A stretch of DNA of 64,000 nucleotides from Gordonia bronchialis DSM 43247 (GCF_000024785.1 NC_013441.1:620001-684000), one strand, 5' to 3'; shown: positions 6,832 through 18,735, counted from the stretch's first letter. Program-made: numbers and translations. Notes: generated by a model not told the origin, from the sequence alone.

Positions 6832-8078
6832 CCGCCCGACTGTCCGCACTGGGCTGGCCGGCCGTCGCGCTCGCCGTCTTCGCGACCGCGTGGGGCGGCA
6901 ATGAGTTCACACCGCTACTGGTGATGTACCGCGAGACGTCGGACATGTCGGCGGTCACCGTCGACGCTCTGCTGTTCGCCTACGTCCTCGGCATCGTGCC
7001 GGCGCTGCTGATCGGCGGTCCGCTTTCGGACCGACTCGGCCGGCGGCCGTTGATGCTGCCCGCACCTGTCTTCGCCGCGCTGGGGTCGGCGATGCTCGCC
7101 GCCGGAGCTGGATCGGCGGCGATGCTCGCAACCGGTCGCGTGTTCAGCGGTATCGCGCTCGGCCTGTCGATGGCGGTCGGCGGCAGCTGGATCAAGGAAC
7201 TCGGCGACGCCGACGGCGCCGGTGCAGGCGTCGGGGCCAAACGCGCCGCAATGAGCCTGACCGCCGGCTTCGGCGTCGGTGCCGGCGTGGCCGGCGCGCT
7301 CGCCCAATGGGGACCGTGGCCGCATGTGCTGCCCTACCTGGTCAACATCACCCTGGCCGCGCTCGCCACATTGCTGCTGATCAGGGCACCGGAGACCCGG
7401 GCCCGGCAGACACAGTCCGGCCGCCTGATCGACGACCTCAAGATCCCGTCCGCAGGTCACCGCCGCTTCCTGTTCGTCGTGTTGCCGGTGGCGCCCTGGG
7501 TGTTCGGGGCCGCCGCGTCGGCGTACGCGGTGATCCCGGGACTCATGGCAACGCGGATCGCCGGCGTGCCGATCGCCTTCGCCGGCCTCTGCTGCGTGCT
7601 CGGACTGGCCGCGGGCTTCGGCCTGCAGTCGCTCGGACGGCGCATCGACCGGCCGTCCGGGGTGCGCGGCGTGGTCGTCGCGCTCGTCATGGTCGCGGCG
7701 GGAATGGCGATCGCCGCACTCGCCGCCCACGTGCTGACGGTCTGGGCCGCGCTGCTCGCCGCGGTCGTCCTCGGCTGCGGCTACGGCATGGCGATGATCG
7801 CCGGCCTGCTCGAGGTGCAGCGGATCGCCGGGCCCGACGACCTCGCCGGGCTGACCGCCGTGTTCTACGGCGTCACCTACCTCGGGTTCGCGGTGCCCGC
7901 CATCCTGGCCTGGATCTCCGAGACCTCGGTCAGCATCGGCTACCCGCAGATGTTCGGATTCGGCGTGGTGGCCGCCCTGGTCTGTCTCGCGATCACCGTC
8001 GTCGGGCACCGCACCGGCGCGGATGCGCAGTCGCCGGCGCAGGACTACGTCGATCGGGAGCTCACTCCCACCCGGTAA
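6828..8078 (+). CDS. Major facilitator superfamily transporter
   Basis: 416 residues with about 12 hydrophobic segments. The MFS motif A appears after TM2 as GGPLSDRLGRRPLM, and a second related loop is QSLGRRIDRPSG between the two halves. An acidic, Ala-rich loop follows TM5. It sits in a translationally coupled pair with the GntR/FCD regulator, which suggests a substrate-inducible importer or exporter of a small organic compound; the compound cannot be told. The next gene starts 45 bp later and is likely separate in function. Confidence 0.88.
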   Translation: MTARLSALGWPAVALAVFATAWGGNEFTPLLVMYRETSDMSAVTVDALLFAYVLGIVPALLIGGPLSDRLGRRPLMLPAPVFAALGSAMLAAGAGSAAMLATGRVFSGIALGLSMAVGGSWIKELGDADGAGAGVGAKRAAMSLTAGFGVGAGVAGALAQWGPWPHVLPYLVNITLAALATLLLIRAPETRARQTQSGRLIDDLKIPSAGHRRFLFVVLPVAPWVFGAAASAYAVIPGLMATRIAGVPIAFAGLCCVLGLAAGFGLQSLGRRIDRPSGVRGVVVALVMVAAGMAIAALAAHVLTVWAALLAAVVLGCGYGMAMIAGLLEVQRIAGPDDLAGLTAVFYGVTYLGFAVPAILAWISETSVSIGYPQMFGFGVVAALVCLAITVVGHRTGADAQSPAQDYVDRELTPTR

Positions 8079-8123
8079 CCTGCTGGTGTTTGATCACTGG
8101 CCGGCAGGAAGAAGGGCGCGCGC

Positions 8124-10175
8124 ATGTTGCTGGGGGCATGGGTCGTCGTCGTCACCGCCCTGGTCCTGATCGTTCCGGGAGCCCTCGTCGGACGTCGGAT
8201 GGCGCTGCCGTGGCCGGTCGCGCTGGCCGCCGGACCACCGATCACCTTCGGGCTGGTCGGCATCCTCACCGTGGTGTACGCCAAGGTCGGCTTTGAGTGG
8301 AATGCGATCAGCGCACTGGTCGGGCTGGTGCTCGCCATGCTCGGCGCGTGGGTCTACTCGGCGGCGCTGGGCACCCGCATCGGCCGTCGGCTCGCGCCGG
8401 CCCCCGACGTCGTCGACGACGAGAAACCGGCCTGTGCGAAAGCCATGTTGCGCGTGACCGCCGGGGTGGCCGTGGGCGGCATCATCATCGCCGTCACCTG
8501 CATCCGACCACTCGTCACCACCGCTTTCGCCGGACTGAACAACATCTCCCAGGTGTGGGATTCCCTGTGGCACGCAAGCTCATTGCGCTGGATCCACGAG
8601 ACCGGCATCGGCTCGGGTCTGCGCATGGGCGAGCTGATGAACTACGACACCCACGGCTTCAACTACTACCCCAACACCTGGCATGCGTTGGGCGCGTTGC
8701 TCTTCCCGATCACCGGGGCCAACCCGGTGGAGCTCTACAACACGTATTCGCCTGCGGTGCTGGCCATCACGGTCCCGCTCGGCGTCGCATCGCTGGCCTA
8801 CTGGTTTGCCCGGCACCGCTTCGACGTCGACACCTCGGCGGTCATCGCCGGTACCGGCGCGGCGATCAGTGCGCTGTTTCCTTCGTTGCCCTACGTCGAG
8901 GTGGAGTTGACATCGGTGCCCAACGCCGTCGGGGTCAGCCTCGCCCCGGTGGCCGCCATCCTGACGATCGGGGTGATCCGCGACCGACGGCGCATCGGAC
9001 CGGCCGCACTCGCGATCGCCGGGGTCACCGCAACCCACCCGTCGGGCCTGATCCTCATCGCGGTGATTCTCGGACTCTGGTGGTTGTGCGAGGCGCTCTG
9101 GCATCCGGCGGCCGGACGCCTTCGGGATCTGGCGACGCTCGCGGTCACCGGCGTTCTCACGCTGGTGCTGATCGCGCCGGTCGTCTACGGGACGATCAAT
9201 GTCGCCGACACCAATGATCTGCCCTTCTTCGACTTCCGCGTGGAGACCGTGAGCGTGGCGCGCGGCCTCGCACAGGCGGCGTTCAACGGGACGGTACCGC
9301 TCGGCGACTACTACCCGGCATGGGCGCTCATCATCGTGACCGCCCTCGGCCTGATCGTGTTCGCGTGGATGCGGTGCTGGACCGGACTGGCCGCCTGGGT
9401 GGTGTTCGTGCTGGTGACAGCCAACTCGGTGGTGTCGCTCGGGGCGCTGTCGTATCCGCTCGGCTCCATCGGCGGCTACTTCTACAACTCGCCGCACCGG
9501 CTGACCTTTGTGGTGGCGCTGTTCTCCGCGGCCGCCGCCGGGGTGGCGGTGGGTTCGGCGGGAATCTGGGTGGCGCGGTTGGTGAGTGGCCGGTTGTCCG
9601 CATCGGAAAGTAGTGACTCGCAACGATTCTCCCCGGCGGTAGTGTCGACGGCGGTGCTCGCGGTGCTGCTCGTGGGGATCGCCGGTGCCGGTGTCTGGAA
9701 GTATCCGCAGCACGCGCAGCTCGCGTCCAAGGAGCGCGGCGGCAAGTTCGTCGGACCCGACGATCTGGCCGCCTATCACTGGCTCGCCGGTCGCCCGGAC
9801 GCCTGGAACTCGGTGATCCTCAACAACCTCGACCAGGGGACCGGCTGGATCTATCCGGTCACCGGTCTGACCCCGATGTTCCCGTTCTACCGCGCCAACG
9901 ACTTCTCTCAGCGGCAACGCGACCTGTTCTGGGGCGTGGTCGACATCGGCGCCGATCCGCACATCGACCAGATCGTGCGGGACATGAAGGTGCACTACGT
10001 GATCGACTCGCCGCCCAGCTATTGGCCGTTCCAGCGCGGGGCCCCGGCGCCCGGGCATCAGGGCGACCCATTCCTCGCGGTGCGTCAGCACGGTGCGCCC
10101 GGGTTGACGGTGGTGTACCGCAAGGGGGATGTGACGATCTTCCGGGTCAATGAGTCGGTGTTGGCCGGGGGCTGA
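8124..10175 (+). CDS. Large multi-pass membrane protein, DUF6541-like
   Basis: 683 residues with some 12-14 membrane segments and a soluble C-terminal region from about residue 530. It opens MLLGAWVVVVTALVLIVPGA, a first helix typical of the DUF6541 family of mycobacterial and Gordonia membrane proteins. The family resembles GT-C glycosyltransferases in layout: an extracytoplasmic loop after TM1-4 (WHASSLRWIHETGIGSG and GFNYYPNTWHALGALL), many helices, then a soluble tail (DDLAAYHWLAGRPDAWN). A role in envelope polysaccharide or glycolipid building is an inference supported by nearby galE, rml and glycosyltransferase genes. No catalytic residue is proven. Confidence 0.7.
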   Translation: MLLGAWVVVVTALVLIVPGALVGRRMALPWPVALAAGPPITFGLVGILTVVYAKVGFEWNAISALVGLVLAMLGAWVYSAALGTRIGRRLAPAPDVVDDEKPACAKAMLRVTAGVAVGGIIIAVTCIRPLVTTAFAGLNNISQVWDSLWHASSLRWIHETGIGSGLRMGELMNYDTHGFNYYPNTWHALGALLFPITGANPVELYNTYSPAVLAITVPLGVASLAYWFARHRFDVDTSAVIAGTGAAISALFPSLPYVEVELTSVPNAVGVSLAPVAAILTIGVIRDRRRIGPAALAIAGVTATHPSGLILIAVILGLWWLCEALWHPAAGRLRDLATLAVTGVLTLVLIAPVVYGTINVADTNDLPFFDFRVETVSVARGLAQAAFNGTVPLGDYYPAWALIIVTALGLIVFAWMRCWTGLAAWVVFVLVTANSVVSLGALSYPLGSIGGYFYNSPHRLTFVVALFSAAAAGVAVGSAGIWVARLVSGRLSASESSDSQRFSPAVVSTAVLAVLLVGIAGAGVWKYPQHAQLASKERGGKFVGPDDLAAYHWLAGRPDAWNSVILNNLDQGTGWIYPVTGLTPMFPFYRANDFSQRQRDLFWGVVDIGADPHIDQIVRDMKVHYVIDSPPSYWPFQRGAPAPGHQGDPFLAVRQHGAPGLTVVYRKGDVTIFRVNESVLAGG

Positions 10176-10215
10176 ACCGCCGAATGCGTCGACGCCCGTG
10201 CGTTAGCATCCGAGA

Positions 10216-11054
10216 ATGGTTGTCGAGGCGTGGATCTGCATGTTCTGCGGCAATGAGTATGTCGCCGACCTGCCGGACGTCTGTCACATCTGCGCCGACG
10301 ACCGGCAGTTCATCCCGCCGGGTGGCCAGCGGTGGACTCTGCTGAGTGACGTCCGCGGGGGGGTCACCGCCGCCGAACTCGAGCCGGGTTTATTCGAGCT
10401 GACCGTCGATCCGCAGGTGGGCATCGGACAGAAGACCTATGTGGCGGCCACTCCCGACGGTTGCAACATCCTCTGGGAGCCGCCGGGATTCGTCGGGCCG
10501 GCGCTCCTGGACTGGCTGGCCGATCACGGCGGGGTCGGCGCGATCGCCGCAAGTCACCCGCACCTCGTCGGCGCGGCTGTCTCCATCAGCCATGAGTTCG
10601 GGCGGGTTCCGGTCTGGTACAACGCATCAGACCGGCGCTGGGTCACTCGCCCGGACCCGGTGGTGGCCTTCTGGACGGACCGGCAGGAGATCGCCGACGG
10701 CATCACGCTGGTGCAGTGCGGTGGCCACTTCCCCGGCAGCGCGGTGGCGCACCTGCGTGACGCCGCCGACGGGCGCGGCGCACTGCTGACCGGGGACACG
10801 ATCATGGCGGTTCCGCATACGCAGATGGTGTCGTTCATGCGCAGCTATCCCAATCTCATCCCGCTGCCGCCGCGGCTGGTCCGGCAGATCGCCGACCAGG
10901 TCGGCACACTCGAATTCGACCGGCTCTACGCGGCTTTCGGCTCTCCGATCGAGCATGACACGGCACGGATCGTCGAGGAGTCCGCGCGCCGGTACATCGG
11001 CTGGGTCACCGACACCATCACCGATCCCGATGATCCGGGTGCACCGAACACCGG

Positions 11055-11070
<16 letters not shown>
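10216..11070 (+). CDS. Zinc-ribbon / degenerate metallo-beta-lactamase-fold protein
   Basis: 284 residues. The N-terminus holds a rubredoxin-like knuckle pair, WICMFCGNEY and DVCHICADD (CxxC...CxxC), likely to bind Zn or Fe. The rest has an MBL-fold pattern (AIAASHPHLVG, TLVQCGGHFPGSAVAHLR, LLTGDTIMAV), but the classic HxHxDH is reduced to SHPHLVGAA with no DH. Metal binding may therefore be altered or lost. Family members are annotated only as hydrolases. Its 3' end overlaps the convergent galE by 16 bp. Confidence 0.75.
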
Positions 11071-12074
<1,004 letters not shown>

Positions 12075-12321
12075 ACCGACAACGGTAGGCGGGCGGCCTG
12101 GGCGTCGACCATGTGGCTGCTGTGTGTCGTCTACCACGGGTAGGCAGCCCGATGAACACGAGACCGTCTTCTCTGACGTCCTTGTTTCACGTGCTCTGCC
12201 GCACCGCTCACATCGTCATTGCCGCATGGTGACTTCGCGATCGAGTAGTGGCAGGGTGTACGGAGGCCGGTGGGGGCGGGCGTCGCAACTGTTGATGATC
12301 GATGACGGGGTGGGAATGCTG

Positions 12322-14233
<1,912 letters not shown>

Positions 14234-14247
14234 CTATTGTGAGCCGC

Positions 14248-15123
14248 ATGCGCGGAATCATTCTGGCCGGCGGCACGGGGAGCCGGCTGCACCCCATCAC
14301 GCAGGGGGTCAGCAAGCAGCTCGTCCCGGTCTACGACAAGCCGATGGTCTACTACCCGCTCTCGACGCTGATGCTCGCCGGCATCCGCGACGTGCTGATC
14401 ATCACCACTCCCCAAGACGCACCCGCGTTCCAGGGACTGCTCGGCGACGGCGGACAGTTCGGTATCAACCTGTCGTATGTCACCCAGGAATCCCCCGACG
14501 GGCTCGCGCAGGCCTTCGTTCTCGGTGCCGACCACATCGGCGACGACTCGGTCGCACTCGTCCTGGGCGACAACATCTTCTACGGTCCCGGACTCGGCTC
14601 ACAGTTGCAGGGCTTCGAAAAGGTCGACGGCGGAGCGATTTTCGCCTACTGGGTGTCCAATCCGAGCGCCTACGGCGTCGTCGACTTCGACGAGAACGGG
14701 GTCGCGCGCTCCCTCGAGGAGAAGCCACTCGCCCCGAAGTCGAACTTCGCGGTGCCCGGCCTGTACTTCTACGACAACGACGTCATCGAGATCGCCCGCA
14801 ACCTGAAGCCCAGTGCGCGAGGCGAATACGAGATCACCGACGTCAACGCCCACTATCTCGACCGCGGCAAACTCTCGGTCAAGGTCCTGCCCCGCGGCAC
14901 TGCCTGGCTCGACACCGGCACCTTCGACTCGCTGCTCGACGCCGGCAATTTCGTGCGGACCGTCGAACAACGGCAGGGTCTCAAGATCGCGGTGCCCGAG
15001 GAAATCGCCTGGCGCCGTGGGTTCATCGACGACGACGGGCTGCGTGTGCGCGCCGAGAAGCTGCGCAAGTCCGGGTACGGTGACTATCTGCTCGAGTTGC
15101 TCCACCGCGGAAAGGGTTTCTGA
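14248..15123 (+). CDS. rmlA: Glucose-1-phosphate thymidylyltransferase
   Basis: 291 residues from ATG 14248 ([18 protein letters not shown]); the GTG at 14239 is an alternative, but family members start at MRGIILAGG. It couples dTTP and glucose-1-phosphate to dTDP-glucose, the first step of dTDP-rhamnose synthesis. Motifs are the nucleotide loop [25 protein letters not shown], the metal aspartate in [16 protein letters not shown] and the late [15 protein letters not shown]. Length and sequence agree with actinobacterial RmlA. The stop is followed directly by the rmlC start, so the two are translationally coupled. Confidence 0.95.
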   Translation: MRGIILAGGTGSRLHPITQGVSKQLVPVYDKPMVYYPLSTLMLAGIRDVLIITTPQDAPAFQGLLGDGGQFGINLSYVTQESPDGLAQAFVLGADHIGDDSVALVLGDNIFYGPGLGSQLQGFEKVDGGAIFAYWVSNPSAYGVVDFDENGVARSLEEKPLAPKSNFAVPGLYFYDNDVIEIARNLKPSARGEYEITDVNAHYLDRGKLSVKVLPRGTAWLDTGTFDSLLDAGNFVRTVEQRQGLKIAVPEEIAWRRGFIDDDGLRVRAEKLRKSGYGDYLLELLHRGKGF

Positions 15124-15744
15124 ATGCAAGTACGGCCGCTGTCCATCGACGGTGCGTGGGAACTCACACCGGTCCAGCACGGTGACGCCCGCGGACTGTT
15201 CGCCGAGGCCTTCAAGGCCGACCTGCTCGCCGAGGTGATCGGCCATCGCTTCGAACTCGCCCAGGTCAACCTGTCTGTCTCGGCCGCCGGCGTCCTGCGC
15301 GGGGTGCACTTCGCCGACGTGCCACCCGGGCAGGCCAAATACGTGAGCTGTGCACGCGGGGCGTTTCTCGACGTCATCATCGACATCAGGGTGGGCTCAC
15401 CGACCTTCGGCGCCCACGACACGGTCCTCATCGACGATGCTGACCGGCGCGCGGTCTACCTCTCCGAGGGACTCGGGCATGCCATCTGTGCGCTGGAGGA
15501 CAACTCCACGGTCACCTACCTGTGCTCCGCGGGCTACAACCCGTCCGCCGAACACGGCATCAACCCCCTCGACCCCGACCTCGGCATCGACTGGCCGACG
15601 ACGGGCCGCGACGGCACACCGCTGCAGTACGAGCTGTCGGCCAAGGACACTGCCGCCCCCGGGCTGTTCGAGGCGCGCGACACGGGGTTGTTGCCGTCCT
15701 ACGACGAGGTGACCGCATATCTGCGGTCACTTGCCGAGTCGTGA
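15124..15744 (+). CDS. rmlC: dTDP-4-dehydrorhamnose 3,5-epimerase
   Basis: 206 residues of a cupin-type jelly roll, starting at the base after the rmlA stop. It epimerises C3 and C5 of the 4-keto-6-deoxy sugar. Family motifs are GDARGLFAEAF near the N-terminus, VNLSVSAAGVLRGVHFADVP with the catalytic His, QAKYVSCARGAFLDVIIDIR, and GLGHAICALEDNSTVTYLCS. It completes three of the four rhamnose genes here. Downstream lies a repeat-rich convergent region, which probably ends transcription. Confidence 0.94.
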   Translation: MQVRPLSIDGAWELTPVQHGDARGLFAEAFKADLLAEVIGHRFELAQVNLSVSAAGVLRGVHFADVPPGQAKYVSCARGAFLDVIIDIRVGSPTFGAHDTVLIDDADRRAVYLSEGLGHAICALEDNSTVTYLCSAGYNPSAEHGINPLDPDLGIDWPTTGRDGTPLQYELSAKDTAAPGLFEARDTGLLPSYDEVTAYLRSLAES

Positions 15745-15833
15745 CTTGCGCCGTGTCCGCAACCACCGGGCCGACGACGGTCGGTGTCGTGTTGTGGCAC
15801 CAAAAATGGTGTCTCACTTGTGGTTTCGATACG

Positions 15834-16003
15834 CGTCGGGCTCGCAAGCTCGCTCGTCGCTACTCAACCAGCAAGTGAGGCGTCGGGCTCGCAAGCTCGC
15901 TCGTCGCTACTCAACCAGCAAGTGAGGCGTCGGGCTCGCAAGCTCGCTCGTCGCTACTCAACCAGCAAGTGGGGCGTCGGGCTCGCAAGCTCGCTCGTCG
16001 CTA
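15834..16003. repeat. 47-bp tandem repeat, three full units and one partial
   Basis: Units begin CGTCGGGCTCGC at 15834, 15881, 15928 and 15975, an exact 47-bp period. Each contains GCTCGCAAGCTCGCTCGTCG and then CTACTCAACCAGCAAGTGAGG; the fourth stops after the CTAC. Copies are nearly identical. The array is preceded by TGGTTTCGATACG (15821-15833), so it is an amplified version of the interspersed repeat family. It lies between convergent genes rmlC and the ABC permease, and the permease stop codon (15958) falls inside it. Confidence 0.9.
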
Positions 16004-16791
16004 CCCCGCCGTCGACCGCCGGAACGCGAGAACCGCTGCCGTGTAACCGCCGACGAGATCGCGCACCAGACCAGCGCCCAGATCCACCGGTCGCCGAGTT
16101 CGGTGCCCATCAGCAACGCGCGGACCGTGTCGGCGATGGGACTGAACGGCTGATACTCGGCGAACTGCCGGATACCGTCGGGCATCGTGTCGGTGGGGAC
16201 CAGTCCGCTGCCGAGGTAGGGGAGGAGCAGGAAGGGCACCGGAAGATTGCTGGCCGCTTCGGGATTGGGTGCGAGCACCCCGAGGGCGACGGCCACCCAC
16301 ACCAGCCCGACCATCAACAGCAGCACCAGACCGGCCACCGCGAGCCAATCGAGAACCCCCGCGTCGGTGCGGAAGCCGAAGGCGAACCCGGCGGCCACCA
16401 CGAAGACCAGGGCGATGGCACCTTGAATGATCGCTCCCACAACAGGTCCGGCGAGGATCGCTGTCGCCGGTGTACCCAGCGAGCGGAGTCGGTTGATGAA
16501 ACCGTCGGTGACGTCCTGATTGACCGCGACGGCCGCCGACACGGTCAGAAACGACGACACGAACAGCAGGATGCCGGGCAGCAGGTAGTTGATGTAGTTG
16601 CCGTGCAGGGGACTGTCGGCGCCGATGCCGGCCCCGATCGCACCGCCGAAGAAGAGGTTCATCATCGCGAGCACCACCACCGGCATGATGATCACGGAGA
16701 AGATCATCGCCGGATAGCGCCGAAGGCGAATCAGGTTGCGACGCACCATGAGCGTCGAGTCGGACAGCGTGTGGGTGAGCGTGGTGGTCAT
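15958..16791 (-). CDS. ABC-2 type permease (DrrB-like), C-terminus apparently frameshifted
   Basis: 277 residues from ATG 16791. The protein is a six-helix ABC-2 exporter subunit of the daunorubicin-resistance DrrB type: RRNLIRLRRYPAMIFSVIIM, the conserved DGFINRLRSLGTPATAILAG, and EYQPFSPIADTVRALL before the last helix. That last helix breaks off at WALVWCAISSAV and continues as Arg/Ser-rich sequence running into the 47-bp repeat. In the other frame the same DNA reads [16 protein letters not shown] and stop (16001), which looks like the normal end of TM6. A one-base deletion near 16050 would explain this. The ATPase partner lies 31 bp upstream. Confidence 0.8.
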   Translation of the reverse strand: MTTTLTHTLSDSTLMVRRNLIRLRRYPAMIFSVIIMPVVVLAMMNLFFGGAIGAGIGADSPLHGNYINYLLPGILLFVSSFLTVSAAVAVNQDVTDGFINRLRSLGTPATAILAGPVVGAIIQGAIALVFVVAAGFAFGFRTDAGVLDWLAVAGLVLLLMVGLVWVAVALGVLAPNPEAASNLPVPFLLLPYLGSGLVPTDTMPDGIRQFAEYQPFSPIADTVRALLMGTELGDRWIWALVWCAISSAVTRQRFSRSGGRRRGSDERACEPDAPLAG

Positions 16792-16822
16792 GATCGGGCT
16801 CCTGGTGTTCGAGTGGCGGAGA

Positions 16823-17686
16823 TCAGGCCGCGGCGCGGCCGGTGAGGGTGAGGAAGACATCGTCGAGATCCGGTGTGTGCACGGACAATCCGGTCGCCTC
16901 GAGGCCGGCTGTGTCGAGGGTCTGCAGAATCGCGCGCAGGGCGTCGCTGCCGCCGTCCCCGGGTACGGCCAGGACGTGGGTTCCAGCGCGGGTGTCGACG
17001 ACCGCCGTCGGAAACTGCTCGCGAGCGCGTTCCATTGTTTCGGCGTCGGCGAATTCGAGTGAGACGTGTCCGCCCGGGACGAGGCGTTTGAGTTGTGCCG
17101 CAGTACCTTCGGCGACGATTCGGCCTTGGTCGAGGACGGCGATGTGGTCGGCGAGCTGATCGGCCTCGTCGAGATACTGGGTGGTGAGGAAGACGGTGGT
17201 CCCACCGTCGACCAGGGCGCGGACCCGATCCCAGACCGCATGCCGGGAGCGGGGATCGAGGCCGGTGGTCGGTTCGTCGAGGAAGATGATCTGTGGATCG
17301 CTGACCAGTGTCATGGCGAGGTCGAGGCGTCGCGTCATACCGCCCGAGTACTCCTCGACGCGCCGGTCGGCGGCGTCGACGAGGTCGAAGTCGGCCAAGA
17401 GCGACTCCACTCGACCGCGGGCGACCGAACCAGGCAGATGTCGCAGACCGGCGATCAGTGCGAGATTCTCGCGGCCGGTGAGCTGGGTGTCGACGGCGGC
17501 GAACTGTCCGGTGAGACCGATGGCGGCGCAGACGGACAGGCGGTCGGCCTGCGGATCGAAGCCGGCGACGCGGATCTCGCCGGCGTCGGCGCGATCCAGC
17601 GTGGCCAGGATTCGGACGGTGGTGGTCTTGCCCGCACCGTTGGGCCCCAACAGGGCGTAGACGGTTCCGCGGGGAGGGAACTCCAT
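16823..17686 (-). CDS. ABC transporter ATPase (DrrA-like), short N-terminus
   Basis: 287 residues. Walker A is LLGPNGAGKTTTVRIL, the Q-loop GLTGQFAAVDTQLT, the signature EEYSGGMTRRLDLAM, Walker B IIFLDEPTTGLDPRSR, and the H-loop region FLTTQYLDEADQLADH has Gln in place of the usual His-type switch, as in DrrA. The C-terminus ends DDVFLTLTGRAAA like DrrA proteins. The start MEFPPRGTVYALLG lacks the 20-30 residues that normally precede Walker A, including the A-loop aromatic, and a TGA stands directly in frame before the ATG. Either the gene is truncated or it works with a minimal N-terminus. It forms a unit with the permease downstream. Confidence 0.82.
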   Translation of the reverse strand: MEFPPRGTVYALLGPNGAGKTTTVRILATLDRADAGEIRVAGFDPQADRLSVCAAIGLTGQFAAVDTQLTGRENLALIAGLRHLPGSVARGRVESLLADFDLVDAADRRVEEYSGGMTRRLDLAMTLVSDPQIIFLDEPTTGLDPRSRHAVWDRVRALVDGGTTVFLTTQYLDEADQLADHIAVLDQGRIVAEGTAAQLKRLVPGGHVSLEFADAETMERAREQFPTAVVDTRAGTHVLAVPGDGGSDALRAILQTLDTAGLEATGLSVHTPDLDDVFLTLTGRAAA

Positions 17687-17773
17687 TCATTCAGATTTGC
17701 GCGTATGTGCATGATTGGGAGACGTTCATCCCGGTGGGGATGACGTCGGTGGGTAGGTCGGGCAGGCGGGGTG

Positions 17774-18319
17774 TTACACGTCGAGATCTTCGATGTCGGG
17801 TCGCACCGCGGCGATCGCTCGTTCCAGAAGGCGCTGCGGCACCAGGTCTTTCAGTTCGTCGACGGTGTCGACGACGTGGACCTCGTAGTCGCCCCAGTCG
17901 GGGAGGTCTGCGGTGAACAGGCTGCGGACGCTGCTGATCCCGGTGAGGTCCTTGAACCAGTTGCCGGTGGGCTTGCGGTCTCGTCGGATCGGAAATTTCT
18001 CCCAGTCCACGTGGTGGACGGCGAGCACGATCCGCCCGGTCCGGCCCTCATAGATGGCTCGTTCGGTGGCGTTGCCGGTCTCGTCGTCGAACTCGGTCTC
18101 GTCGGCGAGCGGACGGCCGAAGAAGCGTTTTCGGCGCACGCCGTCGGGGCCGTCGCGCACAACGACCTCCTCGTATCCGGCGTCGCGGTAGTCGGCGGCG
18201 CGAACGTAGTCACGCAGCGCGGCGATGATGGCGCCGGAGATGGTGCCGCCGGCGACCTGCTGGGCGCGCTCGAGGACCGGCAGATCCTCGTCGGCGACGT
18301 AGATGGTCTTGTTGGGCAT
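17774..18319 (-). CDS. EXLDI-family protein with ribbon-helix-helix-like N-terminus
   Basis: 181 residues from ATG 18319. The C-terminus ends RPDIEDLDV, close to the E-x-L-D-I end that names the family. Residues 1-45 (NKTIYVADEDLPVLERAQQV, then GTISGAIIAALRDYVRAAD) read as a ribbon-helix-helix DNA-binding unit. The middle is a hydrophilic beta-rich region (GNATERAIYEGRTGRIVLAV and WEKFPIRRDRKPTGNWFKDL). EXLDI proteins have no proven role. The RHH start and a palindromic site in its own promoter suggest an autoregulated repressor. The DrrA/B-like exporter lies downstream on the same strand after an 87-bp gap and is the obvious candidate target. Confidence 0.8.
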   Translation of the reverse strand: MPNKTIYVADEDLPVLERAQQVAGGTISGAIIAALRDYVRAADYRDAGYEEVVVRDGPDGVRRKRFFGRPLADETEFDDETGNATERAIYEGRTGRIVLAVHHVDWEKFPIRRDRKPTGNWFKDLTGISSVRSLFTADLPDWGDYEVHVVDTVDELKDLVPQRLLERAIAAVRPDIEDLDV

Positions 18320-18325
18320 GAACCC

Positions 18326-18354
18326 AATATACGTAGCCGTATACGTATAGGCAA
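18326..18354 (-). promoter_or_regulatory. Leaderless promoter with ATACGTA palindromes, upstream of the EXLDI gene
   Basis: On the minus strand TTGCCT (18349-18354), a 17-nt spacer and TATATT (18326-18331) form a good sigma-A-type promoter. Six bases separate the -10 from the ATG at 18319, so the transcript should begin at the start codon with no leader. The spacer contains CGTATACG, and the ATACGTA/TACGTAT inverted pair spans the spacer and the -10. The layout fits a repressor that blocks polymerase, most simply the EXLDI protein itself. Confidence 0.65.
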
Positions 18355-18384
18355 GAGCGTTGAGTCCTCCGGTTTCGGTCGGCC

Positions 18385-18735
18385 TCAGCTCTCGGGATCG
18401 CCCGACGGCTTCTCGGCGTTCTGCAGCGCGATGGCGCGGGCCAGGCGCGCGTAACGGACCTCGAGATCGCGGAACCGCAGATAGGTGGAGATGGTGGTGA
18501 ATGCGAACGCCAAGACCAGCAGGAACAGGACCAGGTCCAGGCCGCGTTCGATACCGAACTTCTTGGCCACCCACGTGACGTCGTCCTGCCGGAGCATCGC
18601 GTACACACCGAACACGACGAACGCGACGAACAACAGCTTCACGCCGGCCGACGCCCGGGCGGTGCCCCGGTTGACGACGAAGAACGCCACCAGGGCGACG
18701 ATGCCGAGGATCGCGACAATCTGGAACCAGATCAC
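18385..18735 (-). CDS. DUF2304 membrane protein
   Basis: 116 residues with a GTG start and GAGG seven bases upstream. Three hydrophobic helices (IWFQIVAILGIVALVAFFVV, LLFVAFVVFGVYAML, VLFLLVLAFAFTTI) and a charged C-terminal helix (RFRDLEVRYARLARAIALQN) match DUF2304. These proteins usually sit next to a GT2 glycosyltransferase, as here with a 7-bp gap, and are thought to be its membrane partner. The pair probably makes or uses a polyprenyl-phosphate sugar. The exact donor is unknown. Confidence 0.85.
   Translation of the reverse strand: MIWFQIVAILGIVALVAFFVVNRGTARASAGVKLLFVAFVVFGVYAMLRQDDVTWVAKKFGIERGLDLVLFLLVLAFAFTTISTYLRFRDLEVRYARLARAIALQNAEKPSGDPES

Noticed and set aside
8580..10091. A 503-residue antisense frame inside the DUF6541 gene
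   Set aside because: It is rich in Arg, His, Gln and Asp without motifs. The plus-strand frame has the membrane helices and family match.
15834..16003. CRISPR-like repeat array
   Set aside because: The units are directly adjacent with a 47-bp period and no unique spacers, there are no cas genes, and the unit belongs to an interspersed repeat family found elsewhere.
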